64,000 nucleotides of DNA from Gemmatimonadota bacterium. GTDB lineage: Bacteria > Gemmatimonadota > Gemmatimonadetes > Gemmatimonadales > Gemmatimonadaceae. Positions 25,837 through 35,082 of the stretch are shown here, in pieces; position 1 is the first letter of the stretch, and each line of letters opens with the position of its first letter. Made by a program: the position numbers and the translations under genes. The notes beneath the pieces are model-generated. The model did not search any database, was not told the DNA's origin, and saw only the letters and a list, made by a program, of their open reading frames with translations. The stretch covers positions 409,037 through 473,036 of the forward strand of contig JADJAD010000006.1 of NCBI GenBank assembly GCA_016704465.1. The letters are read 5' to 3'.

Positions 25837-26756
25837 GCAGGGGCGCGCGTCGGCACCGGCGATGCGATGGTGGGAGGGGCAGCGGCGTTGAGCGTGATCG
25901 TCCCGGACGCGTCGGTCGAGCCGAGCGAGGCCGTGACGGTCGCCGCTCCGGCCCCGACGACCCTGATCGAGCCGTCGGCCGCAACCCGGGCAACCGTTTC
26001 GTTTGAGGAGCGGAAGGTGAAGTATGCCGGCGCAGCGCTCACCGTCTGGTCTACGCCCGCCACCGCGAACGTCACCGATGTACCCGACACGCTGAAGGTG
26101 GCACCGACCTCGTCGTAGATCGTCGCGGTCGTTATTGCCGGGCGCGCGTTTGCGACCGTGCTGAGGTTCTCGAACTGGATCTCGTCGAACCAGATGGTAT
26201 TCCCGACTCCGTTCTCGGGACCCTCGGCGAAGAAGAAGGCCCCGCGCTCCCGCTCGAGCTTTGCGGCCAGCGGGATCGGGATGACGTACTTCTTCCACGA
26301 GGTGGTGAGCGCCAGGCCGTTGACCTGGGCGACGTAGGGCGAGTTGCCCGAGTTGTCGTTACCGAAGCCGGCGACATCGAGCGACGCGTTGGACGCGGCC
26401 TTTGCGTAGAACGTCAGGGCGTTGTAGCCCGTGAGGTTGCGGGGGACGATGGCGACGAACGCGCCACCCGCGTAGCCACCCGACGCATCACCGGGGGCAG
26501 GGATCGCGACCTTGATCGCCGCCGCCCCTCGAAATCGCGTCGCCGGATCGACCGAGACGGCATCGACCTTGGAGCCACCAAACGCCTCGAACGACACACC
26601 GGCGTACACGTCGTTGAAGATCGCCGCCGTGGTGGGAAAGGCCGCCGGGGCCAGGGTGTCGAGATCCCGGGCGCAGGCCGTCAGGACCGCGAGGGAGGCC
26701 ACGAGCATGGCGCCAACCAGAGGCGGGAAACGACGCGAATATGAAGACGGGGGCAT
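24318..26756 (-). CDS. Modular lipoprotein: Big_2 domain and three tandem ~165-residue glycan-binding-like repeats
   Basis: An 812-residue lipoprotein (SLAVLTAC). Domains in order: a beta-sandwich module resembling carbohydrate-binding modules (about 35-195), an Ig-like Big_2 domain (about 200-290), then three near-identical modules of about 155-175 residues, each starting DVISLFSNAYPNR and containing WDQADVAD, KKYTNVVFAGIEF, RIKLVDFGANG, HLAQMILVGDL and ending LDNVYF. The repeats are separated by Pro/Ala linkers. It is the first gene of the glucan operon, so it is probably a surface glycan-binding protein. ATG at 26756 is chosen because it gives a clean signal peptide. Confidence 0.85.
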   Translation of the reverse strand: MPPSSYSRRFPPLVGAMLVASLAVLTACARDLDTLAPAAFPTTAAIFNDVYAGVSFEAFGGSKVDAVSVDPATRFRGAAAIKVAIPAPGDASGGYAGGAFVAIVPRNLTGYNALTFYAKAASNASLDVAGFGNDNSGNSPYVAQVNGLALTTSWKKYVIPIPLAAKLERERGAFFFAEGPENGVGNTIWFDEIQFENLSTVANARPAITTATIYDEVGATFSVSGTSVTFAVAGVDQTVSAAPAYFTFRSSNETVARVAADGSIRVVGAGAATVTASLGSTDASGTITLNAAAPPTIASPVPTRAPADVISLFSDVYTNRPVDTWSATWDQADVADVPVGGNVAKKYTKLAFAGVEFISNQFNASAMTHLHIDLWTQDPSRFSVKLVDFGANGVFGGNDDSEFEVTLSRTSTPSLSTGAWNSLDIPLSAFTGLTGRGHIAQMIIAGASPTIYLDNVYFYKVPVPTSPPVAAPTPTAPAGNVISLYSNAYPNRQVNTWSADWDQADVEDLQVAGNDTKKYSNVVFAGIEFTSAPIDASAMTNFHMSVWTPDATALPKSFRIKLVDFGANGTFDGGDDSEHEYTVNASSTPPLVTGSWVSINIPMSDFTGLTARAHLAQMILVGDLGTFFLDNVYFSTSATLTAPVSPAPAPTFAAGDVISLFSNAYPNRTIDTWSAGWDQADVADVQVAGNDVKKYTNVVFAGIEFTSQTINATAMTHFTLDLWTPDPTDAPKNFRIKLVDFGANGAFGGNDDAEHELTLSRASTPPLTTGNWVRFDIPLTAFTGLTTRGHLAQMILVGDLPTFFVDNVLLHK

Positions 26757-26821
26757 CGAAATAGCTCCGGTTGGTGCGGACCTGGCGAGCCGGACGGGCG
26801 CCGAAACGGGCAGTCGACGGG

Positions 26822-26844
26822 CTTTGTTTGGCGAGCGAACAAAG
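26822..26844. promoter_or_regulatory. Putative ROK operator
   Basis: CTTTGTT and AACAAAG form a perfect 7-base inverted repeat with 9 bases between, 65 bases upstream of the lipoprotein start. It is an AT-rich site in GC-rich DNA and resembles NagC/XylR-type operators in form. The remainder of 26757-27060 shows nothing else recognisable. Confidence 0.6.
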
Positions 26845-27060
26845 AATGCTGTCCGCAGGCGCATGTGTCAAGAACAGCGTGCGCCAAATTCGTCCCGGCG
26901 GACGGTTCCAGCCTGTCCGAGGCTGCGCGTTCGGTGGCCGCGAAGCTGGCGCGCCGGTCACCGATACTTTGTTCGACGTGGAGCGGCGGCACGCGGGCGC
27001 AGGCAAGCTGCACGTCACGCGAGTGCACGCCGCGCCCTGCGCCCCCAGCGACCGACGTCC

Positions 27061-30000
27061 CTACCGCCGCAACGCTTCCAGCGCCTCCCGCTCCTGCACC
27101 CAGTACGGCTTGGGGAAGGGGCGCGCACTCGGCCAGACGCGATCCAGCGTGGCCCCATCGAACAACTCGCCGTCCTTCATGACGTAGCGGATGTCGGTCG
27201 AATTGCGGATGTCGTCCAGCGGATTGGAGTTGAGCACGACGAGGTCGGCCAGCTTGCCCGCTTCCAGCGACCCCAGGTCCCGGCCGTAGCCGATGGTCTC
27301 GGCGCCGATGACTGTGGCAATGCGCAGCGCTTCCATCGGCGTCATGTCGCCGCTCTGCAGCATCCAGAGCTCCCAGTGCGCGGCGATCCCGTCCTGCTGG
27401 CCGTGCGACCCGAGTCCCGCGCGCCCACCCGCGCGCACGATGTCGCGCACGCCGCGGGCGATGGCTGGGAAGTTGTAGTCTTCCTCCACGATCATCGGCC
27501 GGCGGCGCGCCTGGCGGGTGAGCAGCTCGGTGGGCGTGAAGAAGGCCGCCTTGGCATCCTTGTCGAGGTCGATGCGTGCCCGCCAGTACGTGTCGCCGGC
27601 CGGCGCGCCGTAGGCGACGACGAGCGTCGGTGTGTAGGCAATGCGCGAGTCGGCCATGACCGTGATGACGTCCTTGTAGAGCGGGACGTGGCCGATGGAG
27701 TGCTCGAGCGCGGTGAAGCCGTCGATGGCCATGGTGATGTCGGCCTTGAGGTCGGCGGCCCCTTCGTTCGTCGCGCTGATCCCTTCGGCCATCGCCGCCT
27801 GCAGGATCCACTGCCGCTGGATGCGGCGCGGTTGCAGGTACTGCTTGAGCGAGTTGACCCCCTGCCCCTTGTAGCGACGCACCACGTTCAGGGCGTCGTC
27901 GTAGGACTTGATCGGGGTGTTGTTGCTGGTGAGGGGGAAACCGGTGGCGTAGATGCGCGATCCGACCATTTCGCCGGCATCGATCAGCTCCCCCCACGCC
28001 ACGTTCCAGCGCGTCCCGCTCGGGTTGCGCGTGGTCGTCACGCCGTAGGCGAGGTTGGCGGCGATCGACCATTCCTGGTCGGGGGCCATCTCGCGTCCCG
28101 TCTTGGGGTGGGCGTGCACGTCCACGAGGCCGGGGATGATCGTCTTGCCGCTGACGTCGATCACTTGTGCACCTGACGGCGCGGCAATGCTGGGCCCCAC
28201 CTGGGCGATCCGGTTGTTGGTGACGAGCACGTCGCCGCGCTCCAATACTTCCTCGCCCGTCATGGTCACGATGCGTGCGCCGCGCAGCAGCACGCTCCCC
28301 TGCGGCGTGGCGCGCGGCACCGAGAGCGCGATCGTCGAGCGCGAGACGCCCCAGGTTGCGCTGTCGGCTGAGGACATGACGCGATCGGTGGCCGCCCGAT
28401 AGTAGTGGTTGGCGAAACTCCAGGTGATCGTGCGTCCGCCATCGCCCCACTCCGCGTAGTTGGCGCCCTGTGTGGTGAGGCGGCGCAGGGGAACAGACGG
28501 CGAGGCGAAGTTGACGGCGAGCCCGTCACTGCCCGCATCGGCGAGCGGGAAGACATAGAGGTCGTCCCGATCGAGCACCATCACGTGTCGGCCGTCTGGT
28601 GCAACTCGCGCCGAGATGCCGAGGGCCTGGTTGGTGGTGATCTTGGCGTGGGTGAGCTTGTCGGTTCCATCCAGGCGCACGGAGACGAGCGCCGCGGTGG
28701 CCGAGGCGTTGAAGCCCGGGGTCGGATTGGGCACCGCCTCGGTGAAGAAGACGCGCGTTGGTCCGGCCGCCGCCGCAGAGACGCCCGCCGGCTCGGACGC
28801 TGCCGAGGTGATGCGGCTCGCGACGCCGCCAGCCGCCGGGACCCAGCGCAGCTCACCTAACGAGGCCACGGGACCACCGCCCAGCCCGGCCTGGCGCGGG
28901 GACCAGGCCACCACGATGCGGTCCCCCTCGGGCGACCAGCGCGGCGCGGTGATCCACGCCGGGTCGCGGGTCAGCTGCATCGGCGCCCCCGTCCCGTCGG
29001 CGCGCGCCTTCCACAGCGCCCCGCCCGACGAGTCTGACCATGTCACGTACGCCACCCACGCCCCGTCGGGCGACCAGGCCGGGAAGTATTCGCGTGCTGC
29101 TGCGCGCGTCAGCCGGCGCGGGGCCGCGATCGTGGCACCGTCGCGCGCGGCCAGCCAGAGCTTCCCGAGCGCCGAGAAGGCGACTTGGCGGCCGTTCGGT
29201 GTCTCGCTCACCGATAGCAGCTGCGTAACCGGCAGTGGCGCGTCGCTCACCGAGAGCGGGACCGCGTGCCGCTTTGCCATCCCCAGCTCGACATTTGCCG
29301 AGAACGGGATGACGGCCACCGCGCGGGTGGCGAGGTCGACGCGCTTGATCTTGCCGCCGCCGTAGAAGACCACGGCGCGCGAGTCGGGGGTGAAGGCGTA
29401 TCCCGGAAAGACATCGTTCGGGGCATATCCCTCCGAGTCGTCGCGCTGCGTCTCGCCGACCAGCCAGCGGTCCTCCTGCGTAGCCAGGTCGCGCACGCGG
29501 AGCGCCGTCCTGGTACCGGCACGCGTCGCGTAGACCAGCCACTTTCCGTCGCGCGACACGATGGGGCGCAACCCGCCCCCTGCGCCAGCGGTCATGGGCG
29601 TCTCGGTCCCGGTCTGCCGATCGAAGGCAATCACCTGGTAGGCACCGAGGTTCTCGCCCGTGTAGCCGCCGCCGTGCGACCCGAAGTAGAGCGTGCGCCC
29701 GTCGGGAGAAAAGGCCGCGCCGGTGTTGGTCGTCTTTCGGGTCGGCGCGGAGGGGAAGAGCTGCATCCCGCTCCCGCCATTCACGTGGTACATCCACAGC
29801 GGCACGTTGGTCAGGTAGTTCTCGGCGCTGGGATACGGACCGAAGCGACGGGCGACGATATAGTTCCCGTCAGGAGTCCAGGCTGGGGAGGAGAGCGCGT
29901 TGTCGACTTCCTTGGTTATGCGGCGGGCCCCCGAACCATCGGCGCGGACGAGCCACAGGTTATCGCTGCCGTCCCGGTCGGAGATGAAGGCGATGGTTTG

Positions 30001-30330
30001 GCCGTCGGGCGACCATCGCGGCATCGCATCCCACGCCATGCCGCTCGTCAGGCGCGTCGTCTGGCCGCCGGCGATCGGGATGGTGTACAGGTCGCCGAGC
30101 AGGTCGAAGACGATGCGCTGGCCATCGGGCGAGACGTCCACCGAGAGCCATGTCCCCTCGTCTGTGGTGAAGCGCAGCGTGCGTTCGGGCTGCAGGGGGA
30201 GCGCCACTACCGTGTCGGCCGGAACGGGGGTGGACTGCTGCGCCTGGAGTGGCAGCGCGATCGTGATGGCCAGCAGAAGACCGGTGCGGCGTGCAGCGTG
30301 GCGCGGCGCGGGGAGGCGGAGAGGAGTCAT
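27061..30330 (-). CDS. Secreted amidohydrolase with N-terminal PD40/TolB-like propeller
   Basis: A 1089-residue protein with a signal peptide (LLLAITIALPLQAQ). Residues about 45-660 hold repeated PD40/WD40-like beta-propeller units (WLSVDVSPDGQRIVFDL, PRWSPDGQTIAFISD, PAWTPDGNYIV, AAFSPDGRTLYFG). Residues about 690-1080 form an amidohydrolase domain: GLVDVHAHP (HxH metal motif), ALEHSIGHVP, GLGSHGQQ and the closing GSLEAGKLADLVVLNSNPL. Such fusions are frequent in this phylum and are annotated as periplasmic metal-dependent hydrolases of unknown substrate. It is divergent from a serine hydrolase gene. Confidence 0.87.
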   Translation of the reverse strand: MTPLRLPAPRHAARRTGLLLAITIALPLQAQQSTPVPADTVVALPLQPERTLRFTTDEGTWLSVDVSPDGQRIVFDLLGDLYTIPIAGGQTTRLTSGMAWDAMPRWSPDGQTIAFISDRDGSDNLWLVRADGSGARRITKEVDNALSSPAWTPDGNYIVARRFGPYPSAENYLTNVPLWMYHVNGGSGMQLFPSAPTRKTTNTGAAFSPDGRTLYFGSHGGGYTGENLGAYQVIAFDRQTGTETPMTAGAGGGLRPIVSRDGKWLVYATRAGTRTALRVRDLATQEDRWLVGETQRDDSEGYAPNDVFPGYAFTPDSRAVVFYGGGKIKRVDLATRAVAVIPFSANVELGMAKRHAVPLSVSDAPLPVTQLLSVSETPNGRQVAFSALGKLWLAARDGATIAAPRRLTRAAAREYFPAWSPDGAWVAYVTWSDSSGGALWKARADGTGAPMQLTRDPAWITAPRWSPEGDRIVVAWSPRQAGLGGGPVASLGELRWVPAAGGVASRITSAASEPAGVSAAAAGPTRVFFTEAVPNPTPGFNASATAALVSVRLDGTDKLTHAKITTNQALGISARVAPDGRHVMVLDRDDLYVFPLADAGSDGLAVNFASPSVPLRRLTTQGANYAEWGDGGRTITWSFANHYYRAATDRVMSSADSATWGVSRSTIALSVPRATPQGSVLLRGARIVTMTGEEVLERGDVLVTNNRIAQVGPSIAAPSGAQVIDVSGKTIIPGLVDVHAHPKTGREMAPDQEWSIAANLAYGVTTTRNPSGTRWNVAWGELIDAGEMVGSRIYATGFPLTSNNTPIKSYDDALNVVRRYKGQGVNSLKQYLQPRRIQRQWILQAAMAEGISATNEGAADLKADITMAIDGFTALEHSIGHVPLYKDVITVMADSRIAYTPTLVVAYGAPAGDTYWRARIDLDKDAKAAFFTPTELLTRQARRRPMIVEEDYNFPAIARGVRDIVRAGGRAGLGSHGQQDGIAAHWELWMLQSGDMTPMEALRIATVIGAETIGYGRDLGSLEAGKLADLVVLNSNPLDDIRNSTDIRYVMKDGELFDGATLDRVWPSARPFPKPYWVQEREALEALRR

Positions 30331-30573
30331 GCGGTGATCCGTGGCGATTGACACGAGCGGCGGGTATGGCGGCAGGTCGCTCGGCGGCTGCGGCGACACC
30401 GGCGGGGTGGCGGGGCAGCATCGCGGGAGCGACTGCAGGACGGAGGTCGGGCGAAGATGCGGCGTGGCGCGGGGGGTCGCAACGCGCGTCCGCTGGCGCG
30501 GATGCGTCGTCGCGGACACGCGGGCCAGGGGTGACACCGCCACCTGCGTCTCGCCGTAAGGCGTACAGAATTG

Positions 30574-30579
30574 TATACT
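30574..30579 (+). promoter_or_regulatory. Candidate -10 box for the serine hydrolase/selenoprotein unit
   Basis: TATACT within the AT-rich stretch ACAGAATTGTATACTAATTA, 28 bases before the ATG at 30607. No strong -35 is seen at the expected distance. The surrounding divergent gap (30331-30606) is otherwise featureless. Confidence 0.4.
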
Positions 30580-30606
30580 AATTACCTGCCCCCATCCCCA
30601 CATGCC

Positions 30607-32199
30607 ATGACGCACCGTTTCCACTCTCGTGCGAGCGCCATCGGCGCCCGGCTGGCCGCGCTCGCCCTCATTGGCGCGCTCGCCTCCCTCCTCGCCCCAT
30701 CCGCCGCGACCGCGCAGCGCACGGACCGGCGCGCGACGCTCGCCGAGCTGGATCGCTACATCCCGAAGGCGCTGGCGGAATGGAACGGCGCGGGCGTCGC
30801 TGTCGGGATCGTGGAGAACGACTCGCTGGTGTACGCGCGCGGCTTCGGCGTGCGCGAGGTGGGCAAGGCGGATCCGGTCGATGCCGCGACCGTCTTCGCC
30901 ATCGGCTCCAATACCAAGTTCTTCACCGCCGTGGCCGCCGCGATGCTCGCCGACGATGGCGTGCTCTCGCTCGACGACCGGATCACCCGGTTCCTGCCGC
31001 AGTTTCAGTTGTACGATCCGTGGGTCACCCGCGAGTTCACCCTGCGCGACGCCATGTCGCACCGAAGCGGGCTGGGACGGCGCGGCGACGCGTTGTGGCA
31101 CGGCACGCCTCTGTCCCGCGACGAAATCGTGCGCCGCGTGCGCTACCTCGTGCCCAGCAGCTCCTTCCGCTCGGAGTACGGGTACCAGAACATCATGTTC
31201 CTCACCGCCGGGCAGACGATCGCTGCGGCGGCGGGCAAGAGCTGGGACGACGTCATCCGTGACCGAATCTTCCAGCCGCTGGGCATGGTCGCGTCCAACA
31301 CCAGCGTCAAGCAGCTGGCGGGGCGCCCGAACGTCGCGTCGCCGCACAACCTCGCTCCCGGAGAAACGCGCCCGGTCCAGATTCCCTGGATGGACATCGA
31401 CAACATCGCCCCGGCCGGCTCAATCAACTCCAACGTGCAGGACATGGCGCGGTGGATGCGATTCATCCTCGGCGGCGGCACCGCAGGAGGTCGTCAGCTC
31501 GTCAAGCAGTCCACGCTCGCCGACATCACCGGACCGCACAGCATCGCCACCCGCGTCGTCGCCGACACGCTCAACCCGACCCGACACTTCTCGCTCTACG
31601 GCCTCGGCATCGGCATCTCGGACCTGCACGGCGTGAAGGTGCTGCAGCACACGGGCGGCATCGACGGGATGCTGTCGTTTGTGGCAATGGTACCGGAGCG
31701 CAACCTGGGCATCGTCGTGCTCACCAACGTGGCCGGGCACAATGCGCTGTATACCGCGGTTGGAAGCCGCATCCTCAACGACTTCCTCGGCGGTCCCACG
31801 CGCGACTGGAGCGCGATTGCCCTGCAACAGACGCGGCGCGCCGAGGAGGAGGCGGCGAAGCGCGCGCAGGCACGGTACGCCGCGCGGGTCGTGGATGCGA
31901 AGCCTTCGCGCGCGCTGGGGGAGTACGCCGGTATCTATCGGCACGAAATGTACGGCGACGCCACGATCACGCTCGAGGACGGGACGTTGCGACTGCGATA
32001 TCCCGCCGCCGTGGACGTACGGCTGCGGCACCTGCACTACGATACGTTCCTGGGGGGCGCGCCGAGCACCCCGCCGGACTCGCCAGATGGGGCGGTGGTG
32101 CGCTTTGCGCTCGACGCTCGGGGACGCGTGGCGTCGGTCGATGTAGAGGGCATTGCCGAGTTTGCTCGTGTGCGCGACACGGAGGCGGGCGCGCGTTGA
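30607..32199 (+). CDS. Beta-lactamase class C-like serine hydrolase, secreted
   Basis: A 530-residue protein with a signal peptide (to about 36). The penicillin-binding/class C fold is marked by S-x-x-K (GSNTKFF, about 100), Y-x-N (YGYQN) and HTGG in place of KTG (QHTGGIDG). The C-terminal about 110 residues (LGEYAGIYRHEMYGDATI...) form a DUF3471-like domain. These enzymes act as esterases, D-amino-acid peptidases or similar; antibiotic hydrolysis is not implied. The ATG at 30607 is preferred because it gives a proper signal peptide. The selenoprotein gene begins 53 bases downstream, probably in the same transcript. Confidence 0.88.
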   Translation: MTHRFHSRASAIGARLAALALIGALASLLAPSAATAQRTDRRATLAELDRYIPKALAEWNGAGVAVGIVENDSLVYARGFGVREVGKADPVDAATVFAIGSNTKFFTAVAAAMLADDGVLSLDDRITRFLPQFQLYDPWVTREFTLRDAMSHRSGLGRRGDALWHGTPLSRDEIVRRVRYLVPSSSFRSEYGYQNIMFLTAGQTIAAAAGKSWDDVIRDRIFQPLGMVASNTSVKQLAGRPNVASPHNLAPGETRPVQIPWMDIDNIAPAGSINSNVQDMARWMRFILGGGTAGGRQLVKQSTLADITGPHSIATRVVADTLNPTRHFSLYGLGIGISDLHGVKVLQHTGGIDGMLSFVAMVPERNLGIVVLTNVAGHNALYTAVGSRILNDFLGGPTRDWSAIALQQTRRAEEEAAKRAQARYAARVVDAKPSRALGEYAGIYRHEMYGDATITLEDGTLRLRYPAAVDVRLRHLHYDTFLGGAPSTPPDSPDGAVVRFALDARGRVASVDVEGIAEFARVRDTEAGAR

Positions 32200-32252
32200 T
32201 TGAATCGGGGGCGCACCTTGCGCTGACCGCCACCCATGCGGACACTACGTAC

Positions 32253-32867
32253 ATGTCACTCCCTCTTCTCCGGCGCCCGCTGCTCGGCGCCCTCGCCGCC
32301 CTTACCCTGCTCGCCGTGCATCCCATCGGCGCCCAACAGCTCGGCCCCGTCGATGGGGCCGACCTCTCCCCGACCGACACCGGCCGCGTTCGCGCCGGGA
32401 TGCTCGCCCCCGACTTCACCTTGGAGTCGTTCACCGGTGAGCGCATCAAGCTCTCCGACTATCGAGGCAAGAAGACGATCCTGCTCGCCTTCTATCGGGG
32501 GCATTGGTGACCCTACTGCGCCCGTCAGCTCGGTGAGCTGAGAGCCCTGTTGTCCCCCGCGCAGCGCGCGAACACCGAGATCCTCGCGGTGTCGATCGAC
32601 GATCGTGCCAAGATCCAGCTCATGCTGGACCGCGTCGCCAAGGAGTACGGACCGCCCGCGCCCGACTTCACCTTCCTGTCAGACCCAGGGCACCGAGTCA
32701 TTGACCGGTACGGCCTGAAGAACGAGGGCAACCCGAACGGGATCCCGCATCCCACGGTTTACGTGATCGACAAGAAGGGGATGGTGCGCTGGAAGTTCAC
32801 CGAGGTGAACTACAAGATCCGTCCCACGAACGAGATGATCCTCAAGGCGCTGGGTGAGGTGCAGTAG
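32253..32867 (+). CDS. Periplasmic peroxiredoxin-like selenoprotein (Sec at an in-frame UGA)
   Basis: A 204-residue redoxin-domain protein if the TGA at 32508-32510 is read as selenocysteine (residue 86). A signal peptide (LLGALAALTLLAVHPIGAQ) is followed by the AhpC/TSA fold: APDFTLESFTGERIKLSDYRG, LLAFYRGHW-[TGA]-PYC, then EILAVSIDDRAKIQLMLDRV, HPTVYVIDKKGMVRWKF to the stop. Relatives have CPYC at this position, so the motif here is U-x-x-C. The frame is conserved on both sides of the TGA. A 7-pair hairpin with a GGU loop begins 14 bases after it, as expected of a bacterial SECIS. It should reduce peroxides or disulfides in the periplasm. The alternative is a nonsense mutation, but the hairpin and intact downstream frame argue against it. 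No selA/selB/selC is in the window. Confidence 0.85.
32525..32541 (+). promoter_or_regulatory. SECIS-like hairpin of the selenoprotein gene
   Basis: TCAGCTC pairs with GAGCTGA around the loop GGT. The stem starts 14 bases after the UGA and the first loop G is 22 bases after it. Bacterial SECIS elements need a small apical stem-loop at roughly this distance, with a G (often GU) at the loop start for SelB binding. Confidence 0.75.
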
Positions 32868-32904
32868 GGAGACTGCTGCGCATCGCCCTGCGGCGTGAAC
32901 GACA

Positions 32905-32941
32905 GAGGCCGGCGTCGGGAATCCACCCCCGCGCCGGCCTC
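32905..32941 (+). terminator. Terminator after the selenoprotein gene
   Basis: GAGGCCGGCG pairs perfectly with CGCCGGCCTC over a 17-base loop, 37 bases after the stop. It lies between convergent genes and could serve both strands. Confidence 0.6.
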
Positions 32942-32973
32942 GTCGTGTCGCTGCCTGCGTTCACTGCGCCTGC

Positions 32974-34919
32974 TTAGCGCCCTCCCGCCGCGCCGTCGGC
33001 GCGCGTGACACCGGATCCCATCCCCTTGAGGTGCTGGTCGAAGTAGGCGACGATGTCCTGGTACATCTGCATCGTGTTCTCGCGCCGGCGCACGTAGTAA
33101 TTCTCGTTGGGGTAGGTCTTGAGCACGAACGGCTTGTAGTTCATCTCCAGCCGGTCGGCGAAGATGCGCAGGCTTCCGAGCGCGGGAGCGCGGCGCCCAC
33201 GCCGTGCAGCAGCATCAGCGGCGTCTGGATGTCGGTGATGTTGAAGATCGGCGACGACGCCTTGTACTTCGCCTCGTTGGTGGCCAGCGGGCCGAACTCG
33301 TACTCGAGGAGCTTGAGGTGGCGCAGCTCCTGCTCCTGGATCATGTGGATCCAGTCGCCGTAGCCCGAGACCGAGACGCCAGCCTGGAAGACGCCCGGCG
33401 CAAAGGCCGCGGCGGCCAGCGTCATGCAGCCGCCGTAGCTGGTGCCGGTGATCCCCATGTGCTGGCCGTCGACGTACGGCAGCGTGCGCAGGTACTCCAC
33501 CCCCGCCGTCACGTCCACGAGGTCACAGCGCCCCCAGCACCCATTGTTCGCGTCCTCGAACACTTTCCCGTATCCGGAGCTCCCCCTGATGTTAGGCAGC
33601 AGGACCGCGTAGCCGCGCATGGCGAGGTACTGCACCTCGGACTGGTACGTGTCGTTGAACGACGAGGTCGGACCGCCGTGGATATACAGGATGCCCGGGG
33701 CCTTCTTCCCGGCTGGCAGCACCGGCTCGTACAGGTAGGCACTGACGGTGAAGCCGTCGGGGGTCTTGTAGCTGATCTTCTTCGGCCGGATGAGCGCATT
33801 GCTGATGTAGGTCGGACCGGCCGACTGCGTGAGGCGGCGGGGACTTCCGCCGGCGGCCGGCACCACGTACAGGTCGGCCGGATCGACCGGTGTCTGCATG
33901 GTGTAGGCGATGCGCGTGCCGTCGGGGGACCACTGCGCGTTGGAGACCATCCCCACGGCTCCGGGCGACGCGACGACCCGCGGCGCGCCTCCGGTCACAC
34001 CAACGACCCGCACGTCCTGCATCCCGTTCCACAGCGCCGCGTACAGGATCGATTTTCCGTCTGGCGACCAGCTGGCGTCGCTCTGGTTCGCGGCCTCGGC
34101 CGCCACCTGGCGGGGCGTGCCGCCCCCCATGGGGACGGTCCAGTAGTTGACCCAGCCGCTGCGATGTGACCGGAAGAGCAGCGTGGAGCCATCGGGCGAA
34201 ACGCGCGGATAGCCGAAGTTTCCGCCGGCCTGGTAGTCGAAGAAGTCGGTGTCGCTGACGATCACCCGCGGCGTGCCGCGCCCGCCGGCGTCGAGCTCCA
34301 GCACGTCATGGTCGAGCCACTTCTCGTCCATGCGCGCGTAGACGACCTTGGCACCGTCGGGCGTCCACGTCGGGAAGACTTCGTAGCGCTGGTCGGTCGT
34401 CAGTCGCTCGGCCGCACCGCTGGCCACATCGGCGATCCAGACGTCATAGCTCCCGTACTTGTCGCCGGCGAGCGCGAGCCGACGCCCGTCGGGCGACCAG
34501 GAGTACGAGTTGATGCGCCCCCCGAGCCGAGTGACCTGGCGCTCGCGCCCGTCCACCAGCGACCTGACGAACAGCTCGGCGGATGCGCCGGCTGCAGAGA
34601 TGTAGGCCAGGTGCGTGCCGTCGGGCGAATACTGCGGCTGGTGGGCCTGCAGGAAGGCGATCTCGCCCATGCGGATGTTGAGCGACTCGGGGAAGCCGCC
34701 ATCGGCGGGGATCGTCCACAGGTCGGAACCGCCGAGGGATCCTCCGATGAGGAGTTTGCGGCCGTCGGGCGCCCACTGCACCACCCCCCCGACGACCGAC
34801 CGGATCGACGTGACTTCCTCGGCGCTCAGGACCTGACGAGCACCCGACGGCTGGGCGTTTGACGATGCGGCAGCCGCCGGCAGAAGGGCGACGACGAGCA
34901 GGTGACGCGTGAGGCGCAT
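32974..34919 (-). pseudogene. S9-family (prolyl oligopeptidase-like) peptidase, frameshifted near the C-terminus
   Basis: About 648 residues if repaired. Signal peptide, then a PD40 beta-propeller (VVQWAPDGRKLLIGG, HQPQYSPDGTHLAYIS, PTWTPDGAKVVYAR) and an alpha/beta hydrolase domain with the nucleophile in GTSYGG. After LMLLHGVG the frame reads into ALPRSEACA and stops at 33141, whereas the homologous end (GSLRIFADRLEMNYKPF, YPNENYYVRRRENTMQMY) is in another frame to the TAA at 32974. One added base near 33184-33186 restores it. As in its paralogue at 39821, the usual Asp and His segments (D-x-x-VP, GEGH) are not evident. GGAGAAG precedes the ATG. Confidence 0.8.
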
Positions 34920-35082
34920 GGCACTTCTCCGGATGAATGGTTCGGCGGCCTGCGGGCAGCCACAGGAGCCAACTTATCGACGGGGGTGGGCGGAGGCGAG
35001 CGATGTCGATCGCTGGCCGAGACGATCGGCGTGGGGAGCGCTGGTGACGGCGTGCATCGGTGGCAAGGCGGCCGCGGTGGGG

